Of a stretch of DNA of 64,000 nucleotides, positions 24,305 to 35,857 are shown one piece after another. The translations under genes and the position numbers were made by a program. The notes below the pieces were generated by a model. That model had not been told where the DNA came from. It did not search any database and saw only the letters and a list, made by a program, of their open reading frames with translations. Source of the stretch: Emergomyces orientalis (lineage: Eukaryota > Ascomycota > Eurotiomycetes > Onygenales > Ajellomycetaceae). The stretch spans positions 682,001 through 746,000 of the forward strand of contig MOWL01000001.1 of the NCBI GenBank assembly GCA_002110485.1, given 5' to 3'. How positions within the stretch are numbered: the first letter of the stretch is position 1; each line of letters begins with the position of its first letter.

Positions 24305-25596
24305 ATGGCTGCAGCACCGCTCGCTGTCCCGGCCCTAACAAGGCATACTGCAACGGTAATCATGGCCCATGGATTGGGTGATAGGTTTGTCCGCCATAGT
24401 TTTTTTTGGGGTGACTGGATATTCCATCCTTTGTCAATAAGAGGATGTAGGAAAGAAATAGTTATTGGCTAACTTTTCATCATTTCCTTCATTTGTCTAT
24501 ATGCAGTGGTGCAGGTTGGTATGTTTAAAACCCCCACTGTCCATCCCCGGGCTTGTCTGCTCGCTCTTGCTCTTATATACAATACCGCGCTGTGGCACGA
24601 AATGTAAAAGAAATTCGATGCACTCAACTGACGAACGGAAACACATTTTTTGGGACGTAAAGGCTTATGCTGGCGCAAAATTGGCGCCGTCGTGGTTTGT
24701 TCGATGAGGTCGCGTTTATTTTCCCCAATGCGCCAGCTATTCCAATTACAATCGTAAGCAATTGTTCCGTACTCCTAGAGGGAGGTTAAGAGAGGAATAA
24801 GACAGGATATACTTTATGGACTCGAATTGGCTAATGTATAGATGCGATCGATTTATAGAACTTCGGCATGTCGATGCCAGGCTGGTATGATATTGTGAAA
24901 TTGGGAGCGAATGTTTGTTTCATTCCACCCATCCAGACTACTTTCGCGATGGTTACTGTTGCTAAATAACCGGCCGCCAACGAAAAAACTACGACCCCAC
25001 TAGGTTCCCATTGAAGAATTCTCCAAACTCCAAGATGAGCGCGGAATCCTGAAATCACGCGACTATTTCAACACCCTCATCAAAGAAGAAATTGACAAAG
25101 GCATAAGTCCTGCGCGCATCGTGCTGGGAGGCTTTTCTCAGGGCGGCGCCATGTCGCTTTTCACGGGAATCACACAGAAGGAGAAGTTGGGGGGCATTTT
25201 TGGTCTCTCCTGTTATTTACCACTGAGCGAGAAGCTATCGACGTTCATGCCGGACGGCTTTCCCAATAAGCAGACTCCTGTTTTCATGGCGCATGGCGAT
25301 TCCGATCCAACGGTCTTGTATGAATGGGGGCTGAAGTCTGCAGATAATCTAAAGGCGTTAGGGATGGCGGTGGATTTTAATAAGTATTCGTAGGTCTATT
25401 TTCTCTTTGATTCTATCTACATCATACCACTTCTTTTTGTCATCTTTTATTTCATACCCCTGGGAATTCTAAAACTAACTCCAATTATAGCGGTTTGGGT
25501 CATTCAGCGGACCCGATGGAGATTCTGGACCTACAGAAATTCCTGGAGAGGGTGATTCCAGCGGAGGACACCCAGCAAGACGCACCTAAATCGTGA
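24305..25596 (+). CDS. Acyl-protein thioesterase 1 (phospholipase/carboxylesterase family)
   Basis: Cytosolic serine hydrolase that removes palmitate from proteins such as G-alpha and Ras homologues. Six exons (24305-24384, 24507-24518, 24663-24753, 24859-24912, 25004-25389, 25491-25596) give 242 aa. The second exon is only 12 nt and completes the HGLGDSGAGW oxyanion region. Next come NWRRRGLFDEVAFIFPNAP and the MPGWYDIVKLG loop. The nucleophile sits in GGFSQGG (Ser about 124), the acid in AHGDSDPTV and the histidine in GLGHS, the last created by the final splice. Length and motif order match fungal APT1 proteins. The start is the first ATG, shortly before the beta strand TATVIMAHG. The gene follows the BIM1-like gene on the same strand, with no evident functional link. 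Confidence 0.9.
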
Positions 25597-26241
25597 CTAG
25601 AGGCAACGCCAGGTAGCAGTCGGTGGGGTCTTAGTACGTCGATATTGGCATTGGTCATCTTGCTTGTTGTGATAGTTGCTTCAAAGCGATTTTCACGATC
25701 ACCAGCAGACAAATGAAGGCTCGACGTAGTCGCGAATTGGCCATGGGAACAATAAAGCCGTTAGAGATACGGGTACGCGCCCATAGCACCACGAACAAGC
25801 CGTGCTGATAGATTGAATTTCTTTTACTTTTCATAGTGGTCAATTTGTCGTGCTATTATCTCTGAAAATTATGACAACCATTTAGTTAGCTATAGTAATT
25901 CCCAACACCCTTTTTACTACCTATTTTATTTAGACCTAGAGATACAAGTCCGCGAATTAATTATCAAAATTACTCTGTTTCCATATGCCTGAATGTGATA
26001 TCATTTTATGGATATTTGTTCGTGTATATGGGGATATTCACGGTTGGCCGATTAGGGTTGCCCTCGGAATGACGTAGATAGTCAAGTTTGTCTAGCTCAA
26101 GCCCAGCAGCTCTGCATCTTGTCAACCAGCTTCAACCATCACACCCAATTCAACTACATCCAACTACATGCAATCACGACAGTAATTAAAATACTCATAC
26201 TTTGTCAATATTAACCCCAACATACAAAAAAGATCCTTAAA
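25597..26241. other. Intergenic region, nothing recognised
   Basis: AT-rich 3' flank of the thioesterase gene and promoter of the Fmp46-like gene. No coding or RNA feature was recognised. Confidence 0.5.
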
Positions 26242-26920
26242 ATGTTCCGTTTCGTGCGTCAAACCACTCCCTCATCCCTCTCCCCCATCCCCTTCTCCCT
26301 TAGTGTGCCTGCCTAACAAACCCAACGCAGCACAAAACACTCGACGTAATAACGCTTTTCCATAAACCCTCCCTCCCAGCCTCCACCCGCGTTCTCACCC
26401 TCCTCAAACAAGCCAACGCCGACGCTGCCACTTCCGCTACCATCGACCAAGCCTCCGACGCACCCGCCAGCCGCCGGTCTGAGTTCGAGTTAAACGTTAC
26501 TGAAGAGCCGCCTACTCCTGACCAACTCAAGAGCATCTTGGACTACGTGGGTGCGGGCGTGGGCGGGGACGTGGCGAAGGCGAGGGGTGGCCCGGCGATG
26601 GCAAAGCCTGGTGACCTTGTGCAAGGGGCGCGGGATAGGTTGGACGCATTGAGGAGGTTGAAGGAGGATGGGGGAAGGTTTGTTAGGCCGGTGGTAAGTT
26701 CGGAATATTTATACAAATGTTTCTTTTCTTGATATGATGTACGGAATTTTTTAATTTTTTAATTTTTGGGAGACGAGCTATTCATGCTGATCATTTCTTT
26801 TTCAATTTCATGTTTTAAAAGGTTGTCGATTGGAATAATGGGACCGCCGTTATTGGCGATAATGAGTCTGAGATTCTAAAACTCGTCCGCGAAATTCCTG
26901 CGGATACGTCGCCGAAATAA
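26242..26920 (+). CDS. Fmp46-like mitochondrial thioredoxin-fold protein (DUF1687)
   Basis: Small 157-aa protein of the fungal DUF1687/Fmp46 family, annotated elsewhere as putative mitochondrial redox proteins. Exons are 26242-26253 (12 nt, MFRF), 26331-26693 and 26822-26920. The N-terminus (FRFHKTLDVITLFHKPSLPA) resembles a thioredoxin-like beta strand and helix. The middle contains LLKQANADAATSATIDQ and an EEPPTPDQLKSILDYVG segment, and the C-terminal exon (VVDWNNGTAVIGDNESEILK) closes the fold. The spliced protein has no cysteine, so a classical thiol redox role looks unlikely for this copy. The tiny first exon is inferred from a GTGCGT donor and a CGCAG acceptor and makes the start less certain. 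Confidence 0.75.
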
Positions 26921-28619
26921 ATAGGGTAAGCGCGTCAACTGCTGAGAATGTGGACGATTCGAGTTTGTTTGAGAACGCAGGCGGCCTGTTTAGATAGGAA
27001 GCTGGGGTAGGGACAGTGTATGGCGAGGTGGGAACCCCGCGAGGGCTTACGAGTTAATTACCCGTTTAACATATATTACATACCTAATTTGGCTACAACA
27101 TGAATTGCCACGAAAGGAAAAAAGATTAAGACCTTTGGCGTTGATCTTCGAAATCTATCGAAACACACAAACATGCCGCAAGCACCCAGATACTTCGCCC
27201 GCCCACGCATCTGGGTATCTAGCGAAGCTACCCGCACGGCTTGAAGAAAAAACAAATGAAAGCAGAACCAAAAAATGAAATGCGAATTATCTGTATCATA
27301 TATATATTGGATATTTATCTGGCTATGATGAACTTGACAGGATGGGAATATGTAACAGTACTCCGTTGTACAGCAACGCTACATACATCTTCTCCACTCT
27401 ACCCTCTCTCGACATCACAAAAACGCATCTCATCAACCTTCAAGATACTCGTATAGTGGATCTGAGACATCATTCAATAGGACAAATCCTCCCTCGTTCT
27501 AGTCCCATTTAGCATCCCACATGCTTAAACGGGGTAAAAAATACATAGGCAAAACCCCAAACTCGTATCTATTACCAGCCAGGGAACATATTCTAGAGTC
27601 TCCTATCTCATTCTTATTCCGCTAATTTTTTTTTTTTTGGGGGGGGGATTCTCAATATTTAATATAAGACCTACCAATTTCTAGGTAATCTATACAGTTC
27701 CTTGGTAAAGTAGACGCAGCTGTACTTTTCTTCTGAGCACTCCTCTCGCCAGCCATATTCTTGAAGGGTATATAGAGAGTAACAGAGCGGGGGTGTCTGT
27801 GATGGGCCCGGCGTGAGACAGAAGTAATCTTAGAAACGGGGGAAAGAAAAGGAGACAAACAAACATTTACGAAAGTCCACGTAGTTAAGAACTGAGAAGA
27901 CCTGACGGGGCGCGGAGCCGCGAAACTAGAATGGTAAGAAATGCAAAACTAGAGGATAAAATAATTCAATTTTAAACAAGGCCATAGCATGAAACAACAA
28001 AAGACGAAAGCAGCGCAAAAGCAGTTAGGAAAGGGGAAGGAAGAAGTGATAAAACTGGAAAATTAAGGGCTCGGTTAGCGTCATGATGGGCCAAGACCGG
28101 GCAGAAGGTAGAAAAAATAAAACATCACAGGAAGATAACTCTTAAAGCGCTCATGATCAGTTGTAAAATATAAAAGCGTGAAAACAGCATACACAAAAAA
28201 AGGGACAGTTTGAGTGGTTGTGGTAAAAATTACCAGGGCACGCACTTGCGTTGACAAATCTAAGATAAAAGGAAACAAAAAAATATGACCGCAATAGGAA
28301 AACGAATAGAAAAATGATGACAAGAACTTGCATATACGCAAACGACATAAAACACGGAACAAGAAAAACTAGTCGTAGAGAACAAAATTAGGGCGGTGGG
28401 AAATGTAGACCGTTTGGGTTATCGCGTTCTTTTCCAGCTCCCTTCGAGGTTTGGGATTGGAAAACGGTCGAAGAATGAAAAACGAGCCAGCTCTGCAATT
28501 GAAAAAGAAAGGAACTGAAGGGAAGATATAGCATGTGTCAATGAGGAAATGAAAAGAGGTGCAATGCTGCAAGCAGTCTACTAAGAGAGTATTGAGTGTG
28601 CATGGTTAGTCAGATACGT
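26921..28619. other. Convergent 3' intergenic region
   Basis: Between the ends of the Fmp46-like gene (+) and the kinase gene (-). It holds a T13G9 homopolymer pair and AT-rich sequence; several minus-strand open frames of 60-95 codons are hydrophobic and low complexity (F/Y/L-rich) and look like chance. No gene was recognised. Confidence 0.5.
27626..27647 (+). repeat. Adjoining homopolymers T13 and G9
   Basis: Thirteen T followed directly by nine G. Unusual as a pair; it may be a polymerase-slippage or assembly artefact. Confidence 0.85.
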
Positions 28620-30757
28620 TTAGAAGATGGTCCCAAAGCCGCCGTCAGTGAGGATGGGTTTCCGAGGACTGCTCCGGCCATCGCTATCGACGGCTGGTTT
28701 GCGATGTCTAGTGGGGAATTCGTTAGAACGCCGAGATTCAAGTATTACGTGGTTAGAATTGGGAAAGACTGGCATGAAACATACCTGAAAGTGAATCCAA
28801 CAAACAATCCCTTGCCCATTTGGTCTTCTCTATCCGCCATCTCCTCAAGAGCCTTCTGTTTATCATGCACTTCCTTATACTTGGCCATATCAGATTCACT
28901 CCCGAAATCATCAAAATAGCCTGCGTCCGTTTCCGAGTCCAACTCAGGAACAAATGGAGCTCTCTGCTCTCGCAAGGCATTGAAATCCACCTCTGCAAAG
29001 TACTCGTGTTCGTGGATTTCCTTGATATTTTTGAATCGTTGTTCCTTGGCAGCTACCAGACGAACGATGAGGTCCCAAGTACGCCTTGACAAGAAGTAAT
29101 TCGGATCCTCATACTGTGGTTTCCGCAGAACTTTCTGCCACCGTTTGAGATTCTGCCAGGTTTCGTCGACAGTTGCCCCCGCAAATGGAGGGTATCCAGC
29201 AAGAGCCTCAAAGAGCATACAGCCCAAGCTCCAATAGTCAACCGTGAAATCATACTCCTCCCCTTTGAGAACTTCTGGAGCCATGTAATCGGGAGATCCG
29301 ACGATGGATTTCGCATAATTAACTTCGCGTTGTCGTAGTGAGCGATACCCTTCTCGTCTTTCTGCAGCACTACGCTGCTCCATCGGTCTACCAAAGGGCA
29401 CATTTGTGTTGCCAACCTCAGCTAACTTGACGCGCATGGATTCAATTTTGCCGGGATTAAGCATTCCAGCAGCTAATCCGAAATCCGTCAATTTCACATG
29501 CCCTGTTGAATCGATTAGGAAGTTTTCTGGCTTGAGGTCACGGTGAATATATCCCAGGACGTGCAATGCATCGACACACGAGAACATTTCAGCAATGTAG
29601 AAACGGGCATGGCGATTATGAAGGACACCGGTATTGTTGAGCAGCGTGCGGAAATCTCCTCCAGGAACGTACTCCATAGCAAGATAAATTTGACCATCGT
29701 CTTGGAAAGCGTAAAGAAGTTTCACTAGCCACTCACTTTTGGCAGCTGTGAGGATATCTCTTTCTGTCAAGATGTGTCTGATCTCGTCCAATTTGAATAA
29801 AAGTTTCTTGCTCATCACTTTCAACGCGCACACCTCACGGGTATCTTTCTTTTGAGCAAGGTACACCTGGCCATATCCACCCTGCCCCACCTGAGTGAGA
29901 ATTTGGAAATCATTATGTCGAAGCCTGGTCCGACGCTTGCGCAGATTGGCACGCTCACGACCCAGGTATTTTTGTAAAGCGGACTCATATTCTTCAGCAG
30001 GGGTTTCTGGGGGTGGAGGATAAGCAGCTTTGAATTGAGCATGTCGGGTCTGGCGGTTATGCACGTAACTAAGGATATCAAAGTAATAATCAAGGAAATC
30101 TAACGCGAAAAATAAGAGGAATAGTAAGCAATCACATTATCACAACGAGCAAAATGAAAATAAAAATTGATTTAACTGACAAAGTTGGGTCACATTCGCA
30201 AGCCGTTTCACATTTGGAAGTTGTAGTTTTTCCAGTTCCTCTGCTGTGAGACCACGAAGGTGTGATTGACCCCTTCTGCTGGCTTCTCTAGTTTGATATG
30301 GTTCCTGACGAGACATCGCTGCTTGATTTGTATTGATGACTGGGTCTCTGCCAAATCGCAGCGCGCCAGGAGGTGTGTTCTCTTTATTTGATTTTCTAGT
30401 CTGGTTCACATTGTCTTTACTGTGAATGACGCTTTCATTGAAAGACGGTATATCTTCGTTCCCCCCCAGCATCGCACCTTTGCCTGGGGATAATGTTGGG
30501 GTATTGAATGCTGACTTGGACGGGGAAGACGGCGCGAGCTTCATCGCATGATCGAACACACTGGGAAGATCTGTTGCGCCGGGTGGAAGACGATTTTTGC
30601 TTGGACTCCCCTGAGGGGTGCTGAAGGGGCTTGTGAAACCGCATTGAGTCGGCGTCTGCGGGCGTTCGTAGAACTCGTTGCCAGAACGAGTGTGGAGGAG
30701 AGGGGGGATGCGTAAGTCCTGCTTTCCAGCAAGAGATGGAGGGATATTAACCGCCAT
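28620..30757 (-). CDS. Dbf2/Sid2-type NDR kinase (SidB-like), septation/mitotic exit
   Basis: AGC-group NDR/LATS kinase of 659 aa, terminal kinase of the septation initiation or mitotic exit network, normally activated with Mob1. Exons are 30757-30181, 30099-28785 and 28707-28620. A disordered S/P-rich N-terminus precedes the Mob-binding region (YFLDYYFDILSYVHNRQTRH, created by the first splice, then KYLGRERANLRKRRTRLRH). Kinase marks: GQGGYG (264-269), Lys286, HRDLKPEN (catalytic Asp380), DFG (398-400), the NDR insert before the activation segment, and KSIVGSPDYMAPE with the autophosphorylation Ser at about 457. The hydrophobic motif is FVGFTFRH. The last exon encodes a basic tail ending GGFGTIF. 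The activation-segment and NDR features exclude PKA and S6K. Confidence 0.93.
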
Positions 30758-31689
30758 CTTATCTAAAATGTGAATTAATTTGCGCGCTGGAAGTGGAGGG
30801 ATCGCTGGTTGTGTTTTGACTGTTATCGGGCTTGGTGATAGTGACGCTATGCGCAGCTCAGACGATTTTGTTATTTACCCCACCAAAAGTTGAGAACAAG
30901 CAAGGGCGGGCGGTTAACCTGAAGCCTACTAAGTAGCTTGCTTCACAATGCAACACAACACAGCGAAATACGGAGCGAGGAGAAGAGAGTAGGTTGGCAA
31001 TATACGGTGAAAAAGACCTATCAACACGGAATGGCAGTTAAACAAGCGTGAAGGACGAGGGATTGTTCTGGGCTCATATCATATATCTCGTGGAGTCCGA
31101 GTTAGTTAAGAGTAACAATTGTTAGCGGCGGCGGTGGTTACTTGCTTGGACTAGACTAAATACGGGCGCCGTTGCTGCAGCAACGAATCGTAGGAGACCA
31201 AAAACCTGGATTTCGTGCAGCAGATTAAATTCCCCACGTTGGCCAATTATGTTCTGCAGGACGCTATCTTGAGTGATCCGAATACCAGAGGGCTCCATAA
31301 ATATACGTCTTTCAGCTTGTTCTAGTTGCAGCCGCTGGAGTCCTGTGGATATGTGTTCAGCTAGGGTTTCATCGCATCACTAGAGGTGGAATTGAAGCCT
31401 TCCAGGAAACAAACCACCAAAATACAATGCTATGTATTTACTGGGATGTTAATTAGTATCTATGAGTTTTGATGAGATGCTGGTGGCAACGAAAGAATCA
31501 AGAATAAAATAAAAGAAGATCCGCAAAAAACATTGTGGATTCGTTTGTGTTGGCCCTTAAATTCACATTGTTGATTTTTATATCTGGAAATTAACCGGCC
31601 AGGATTATGGCTCTCTCCTCCACGATGAAATACACCTGATTCCCCTAAGCGCCGCCCTGTTTGCGTTGTCCGGTCTACAAAGAAATGCG
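30758..31689. other. Intergenic region: kinase promoter
   Basis: Upstream region of the kinase gene and 3' flank of the cupin gene. No coding sequence recognised. Confidence 0.5.
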
Positions 31690-32197
31690 TTAACAACCAG
31701 CCAGCTCAAGGAGTCCAATAACTATTGGACCATGAGAACTCACAAAAAATCCTAGACCGTAGGATGGGGTTGTAAAAGTGATTGTGGCTCCTTTGGGGAA
31801 ATAAAACACATCCCCTGGCGTGGCTTTGACTTTCTGGCCCGTCTCGTCAGAGATCTCGAATTCGCCCTCCAGGATGATCTTCATTTCATCGTATGTATAA
31901 GTATATACAAGCGGTGTGCCCTTTTCGAGTCGGTAGAAGCCGCAGGAAATGGGCTTTTCGGGATCATTCGGTTCGCTTTTTTTTTATTTATGGCAGGTGT
32001 CTATTGTCAGTGGACGCCCGATGGCATGAAATGCGTGCAATGCCATCCGGATTGCTCAGGGTGCTGGTGCTGAATTAAGACGACCAGCCATACCTTGAAA
32101 ATACATCACCAAGAAAGGCGTTATTGTTCGCAATTAATGGCGGTTTAACGGTCGACTGCGCTTTTTCATGGTATTTGAAGGCGATTGGGGTAGCCAT
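31690..32197 (-). CDS. EutQ-like cupin protein
   Basis: Small single-domain cupin of 129 aa, similar in layout to fungal ethanolamine-utilisation (EutQ/DUF861-type) cupins. Exon 1 is 32197-32094 (MATPIAFKYHEKAQSTVKPP and NNNAFLGDVF). Exon 2 is 31975-31690, joined through a GTATGG donor and a weak A-rich acceptor. Cupin motif 1 is in the YTYDEMKIILEGEFEISDET stretch; motif 2 is ATPGDVFYFPKGATITFTTP. The usual motif-1 metal-ligand histidines are not evident (YTYDE in place of HxH), so metal binding is doubtful and the biochemical role is unknown. The chosen ATG gives a length typical of the family; an upstream in-frame ATG at 32281 would add 28 residues. Confidence 0.75.
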
Positions 32198-35100
32198 TGT
32201 GTCCTCAATGGATGTGGATAAACGGTATTCGATGGAATTGGACTTGTGATATGACTGAGCCTTAGGGTTAAGAACATACAATCCCCTCGAAGGGAGGGGA
32301 TACAGAGAAGATTAATATAGAAAATGGGACTTTCTATTTAAAGATCTTTTTCACACTCGCTAGTCTATCGATGATACTTTGATATTCGACTTCCAAACGC
32401 GGGCAAGGTCTGCAACGAGGGACTTAGTTCATTGGGGATATTAACGGGCTGTTAACTAGAGGATGGAACTACAGTAGGACCGAGACGAAGATTAAGTATG
32501 ATAGAGCGCAGGACAAGCAGCATTTCGGGATTCATGCAACATTTCCTTTCTCGGACTAAACACCCTGAGGGTGTCATCCCCGCCCGGGCAATTGAATCGA
32601 CGCTCATTTCCTACCCTCCAACTCTAGCTGCACAGCGACAACTAACCCCCTTCGTTGGAGCGGGGTAAATATGACACAGGTGAGGGGCATTGAAATGTAC
32701 TAGTAGTAAGGTAGGTGTGTGGGTAAATGGTTGCTCCTGTTTTCTCCGAAGCGTTTAAATCTTGATCAATCAGTTATATCCAGGATTTTCATTGAAGGTA
32801 TGGGAATCCGTCAGCTCACATATTTCATTCAATGGCCAATCTGGTCATACAAAACCGTCGATGAGCCCTCATTGTCAGTCAACACCGATGATCCCGATCT
32901 CCCGTAAGGTTTCAACCCCTCCCTTTTTCTGCCGTCTGCCCCTCCAAGAAAAGAGTGTTTGTCCGCGGTACAAATGTTGACAATTTGCGATTTTGGGGAC
33001 AGTTTTACCCAATGCAGAAAAGCGTTCTTCCAAGATTTTTCCAAAGCCCAAAATTTTTGGGTGCAAATGTTCTCTTGTTGCGGTTAGCGTTATGCGCTGG
33101 CTTCATCCATCATAGCATCAAAAAGTGACATCATTACCACTACAGGCGCTCTCGAGGAACTTTAATCCCATTTGTTACTGATACCCCGAGACTGATACCC
33201 CGAGAAAAGACTACTGGGAAAATTCCAGCCCCTATGAAGCTACTGTATCTCCGTAGAAAGTGGTGATGATCATTTTTTGTACACATTTTTGGGATTATAA
33301 ATATCGCCCCCCTCCTCTCACTTGGTGCTAACTCGGAAAATTTCTACAGACATCACTCTTGTATTGTAATACGGAGCTTTACGAATCGTGAATGGACTTG
33401 CCCATGCATATCCCCAGTTTTGAGGATGGCCAATGAATATTTTTTGTGTTTCTGTATTTTATATCTCCAGAAGTTTCTATTCCGATGCAATGGAACGTTT
33501 CAGCGCAGTGTCAGCGGTGCCGTGCTCCCGAGCTCCATGCTTCGAGGGATATGTAAGTCCCAGCGATGCACAATGCCAATGTTCTGGAATTTCAACTCTT
33601 TGCAGCCAGAAGAGTGGAACGCTGGTTGCCAGCACCATCTGGGTCAGGCCATGAGGATGCAGACTGGTGTGGGCCATTTTGGATGGCGATGAAGAAGGAC
33701 CACTAATTCTTTTCGAGACCTCAATTGCGTTAGGTGGACAAAAATATCATCGCGCTTGAGCTTGTCTACGGGGATTTAAAGAGTCCAGGACCACATCACA
33801 ATCATAGGGCCGTGTCGATCTTTCAAGGCCCTTGAATCCAGATCCCCCACGATTCCCTCAGGCCCACTCTGTTAGGAATCGGTGTTTATTGCAGTGGTGT
33901 GGATGACAACCATTGCGTTTGGAAATATTCGACGTGTCATCCGAGCCAGATTACGATACACATGTCCCCGAAGTGCGAACGGATACTAAGTCCTGTTATC
34001 GATAACGCCTTCTTATCCGCCACAATGAGGTAGGACTGGTAGATGCTGCGTGTTCTAGCAATGGAAATGGAATAAAAGAAATGTTGGCCTGAACATTGAT
34101 GAACTATGGACTACATGAGATTCGAAGGTGTGGCAGCATAGATAGAGGATGCATTGCCTGGCGAAGATTGTATCGTGCTTGGTATATATCCAGATTGATC
34201 GATACCTCAGCCTGATCTGAAATTACTTCGACCATCGACTATATCTTCTGCTTTTGTTGCTTGTGCATCCTTATGTGGCTACCATTCTGGTCGTATACAT
34301 GGTATGGCCGTTGCAATGAGAAGCTTATCAAGAGACACTGGTTGCAGGAATATTTTCAACAAGCGATGAGTGTATATACCTCCCTCCTTCTGGAAAAATC
34401 ACTGGATTGGCGGTACTGAAACAAATGCGAGGAAAAGAGCGTAGGATGTGGATCGCCACCAGAAATTCCGGGCTGATATGTAGACGCTTATCTTCCGCTG
34501 AAAGGTCTGAAGAGATAAATTAGACTCCTCTATGGTATTGAAGAAGTCATACAGTGGGAGATGATAGATATTTTGAGGATCACCTCAGTTTGACTCTAGT
34601 TTACACGCAAATTAATTCCATCGATGTCAGAAGTGCTGCCTCCTCAAAAAATCAAGTAATATTGATATGTAAAACGAAGGTTTAGCTGCTAGAACATTTC
34701 GAATAATAGCAAGAAAAAAATAAAGAAAAATAAAATAAAGACGGAATGAATTCATGTGTTTACCGGCAATTTTGTTCACCAGGAATGGAAATGAAGAAAG
34801 GAGATTAGTTGAACGATCAACCAGAACCAAAAAAAGAGCTCAAGAAACAATAGGACAAATTAGCACAACATTATGGAATAAATATTCGGAATCCGCGACA
34901 ATTTGTCTGCGGTGCCAGGAATACCGTGTCTTTTATTTTGCCTTTATTAACGCCCTCATCCGATCCGGCTTGTTGTCCAGGTGAGGCAGTATTTGTCAGA
35001 AAGGGACATAGCCAAGATTGAAGCCATAACAGGAACGTTTGAATCCGATAACAGAAATAAAAATTGGAAAAAATGAAGTGCAAATAAACTCCAATCCACA

Positions 35101-35857
35101 CAAAACGAAGCCAAAATAAAAACCGTCAATCATTTCATCATGAATAGCAATTAAAGATTAACATAAAGGGAGCGGAGGCGAGTACGGGTGGAATAAGAAT
35201 TTAGAACAAAAAGTATATGCGCCTTTATACGAAACTCTCTCTCCCTACTCGTGCTCAATCTTTCGTCTCTGACAAAAATAATTTTGTGACATTTCATACA
35301 ATGTACTAGTGTCCATTCCAAAGGAACCCATCGGAACATTATTGTAGGTTGATTAAATAACGATAAAAACCCTGTTGAATGAAGTTTGTTCAGGAGAAAA
35401 AAAAAACGTAGGAATAAGGAGGAAAGAAGTCTGAGAATTAGATGGAGCATAAGGTTGTAATGGCCACTGGTGTTTCTAAAGTGTTAATATGTTCGGCATA
35501 GAGGGTCCAATGTGTAACGAGAAGAGGGATAAAGGCGTTGTCTTTGCGCCGTTGTGGAATGGTGACAGAAATTAAGGAGAAGAAAAAAAAGCGTAATATC
35601 GTTACAAAACCGGGAAAACATTTTCGAGGAATAGTAAAAGCATCCCTGAACTCCGAGAAACGAAAGCCGTTGTTGACCAGCAGAGTTTGTATGTGGCAGA
35701 CAGGGAAACGAAGCAACGACGAAGCTATTGCTACAATATCCGCATTTTTTCTGCTAGTGGATTAACCAAGAAGGACTAAGTGAGGTAAAAGTTAGTTTTC
35801 ATATTTCGATAATACAATATATAGAAACGCAATTGCGATGGTAAAACCTGTAAACGC
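32198..35857. other. Gene-poor stretch of 3.7 kb
   Basis: No gene was assembled. A short plus-strand frame at 33433-33654 has Cys spacing loosely like a CFEM domain (VPCSRAPC...CQCSGISTLC) but no secretion signal. The part near 34,600-35,800 is AT-rich with minus-strand open frames of F/L/Y-rich composition, which look like chance. Confidence 0.45.
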
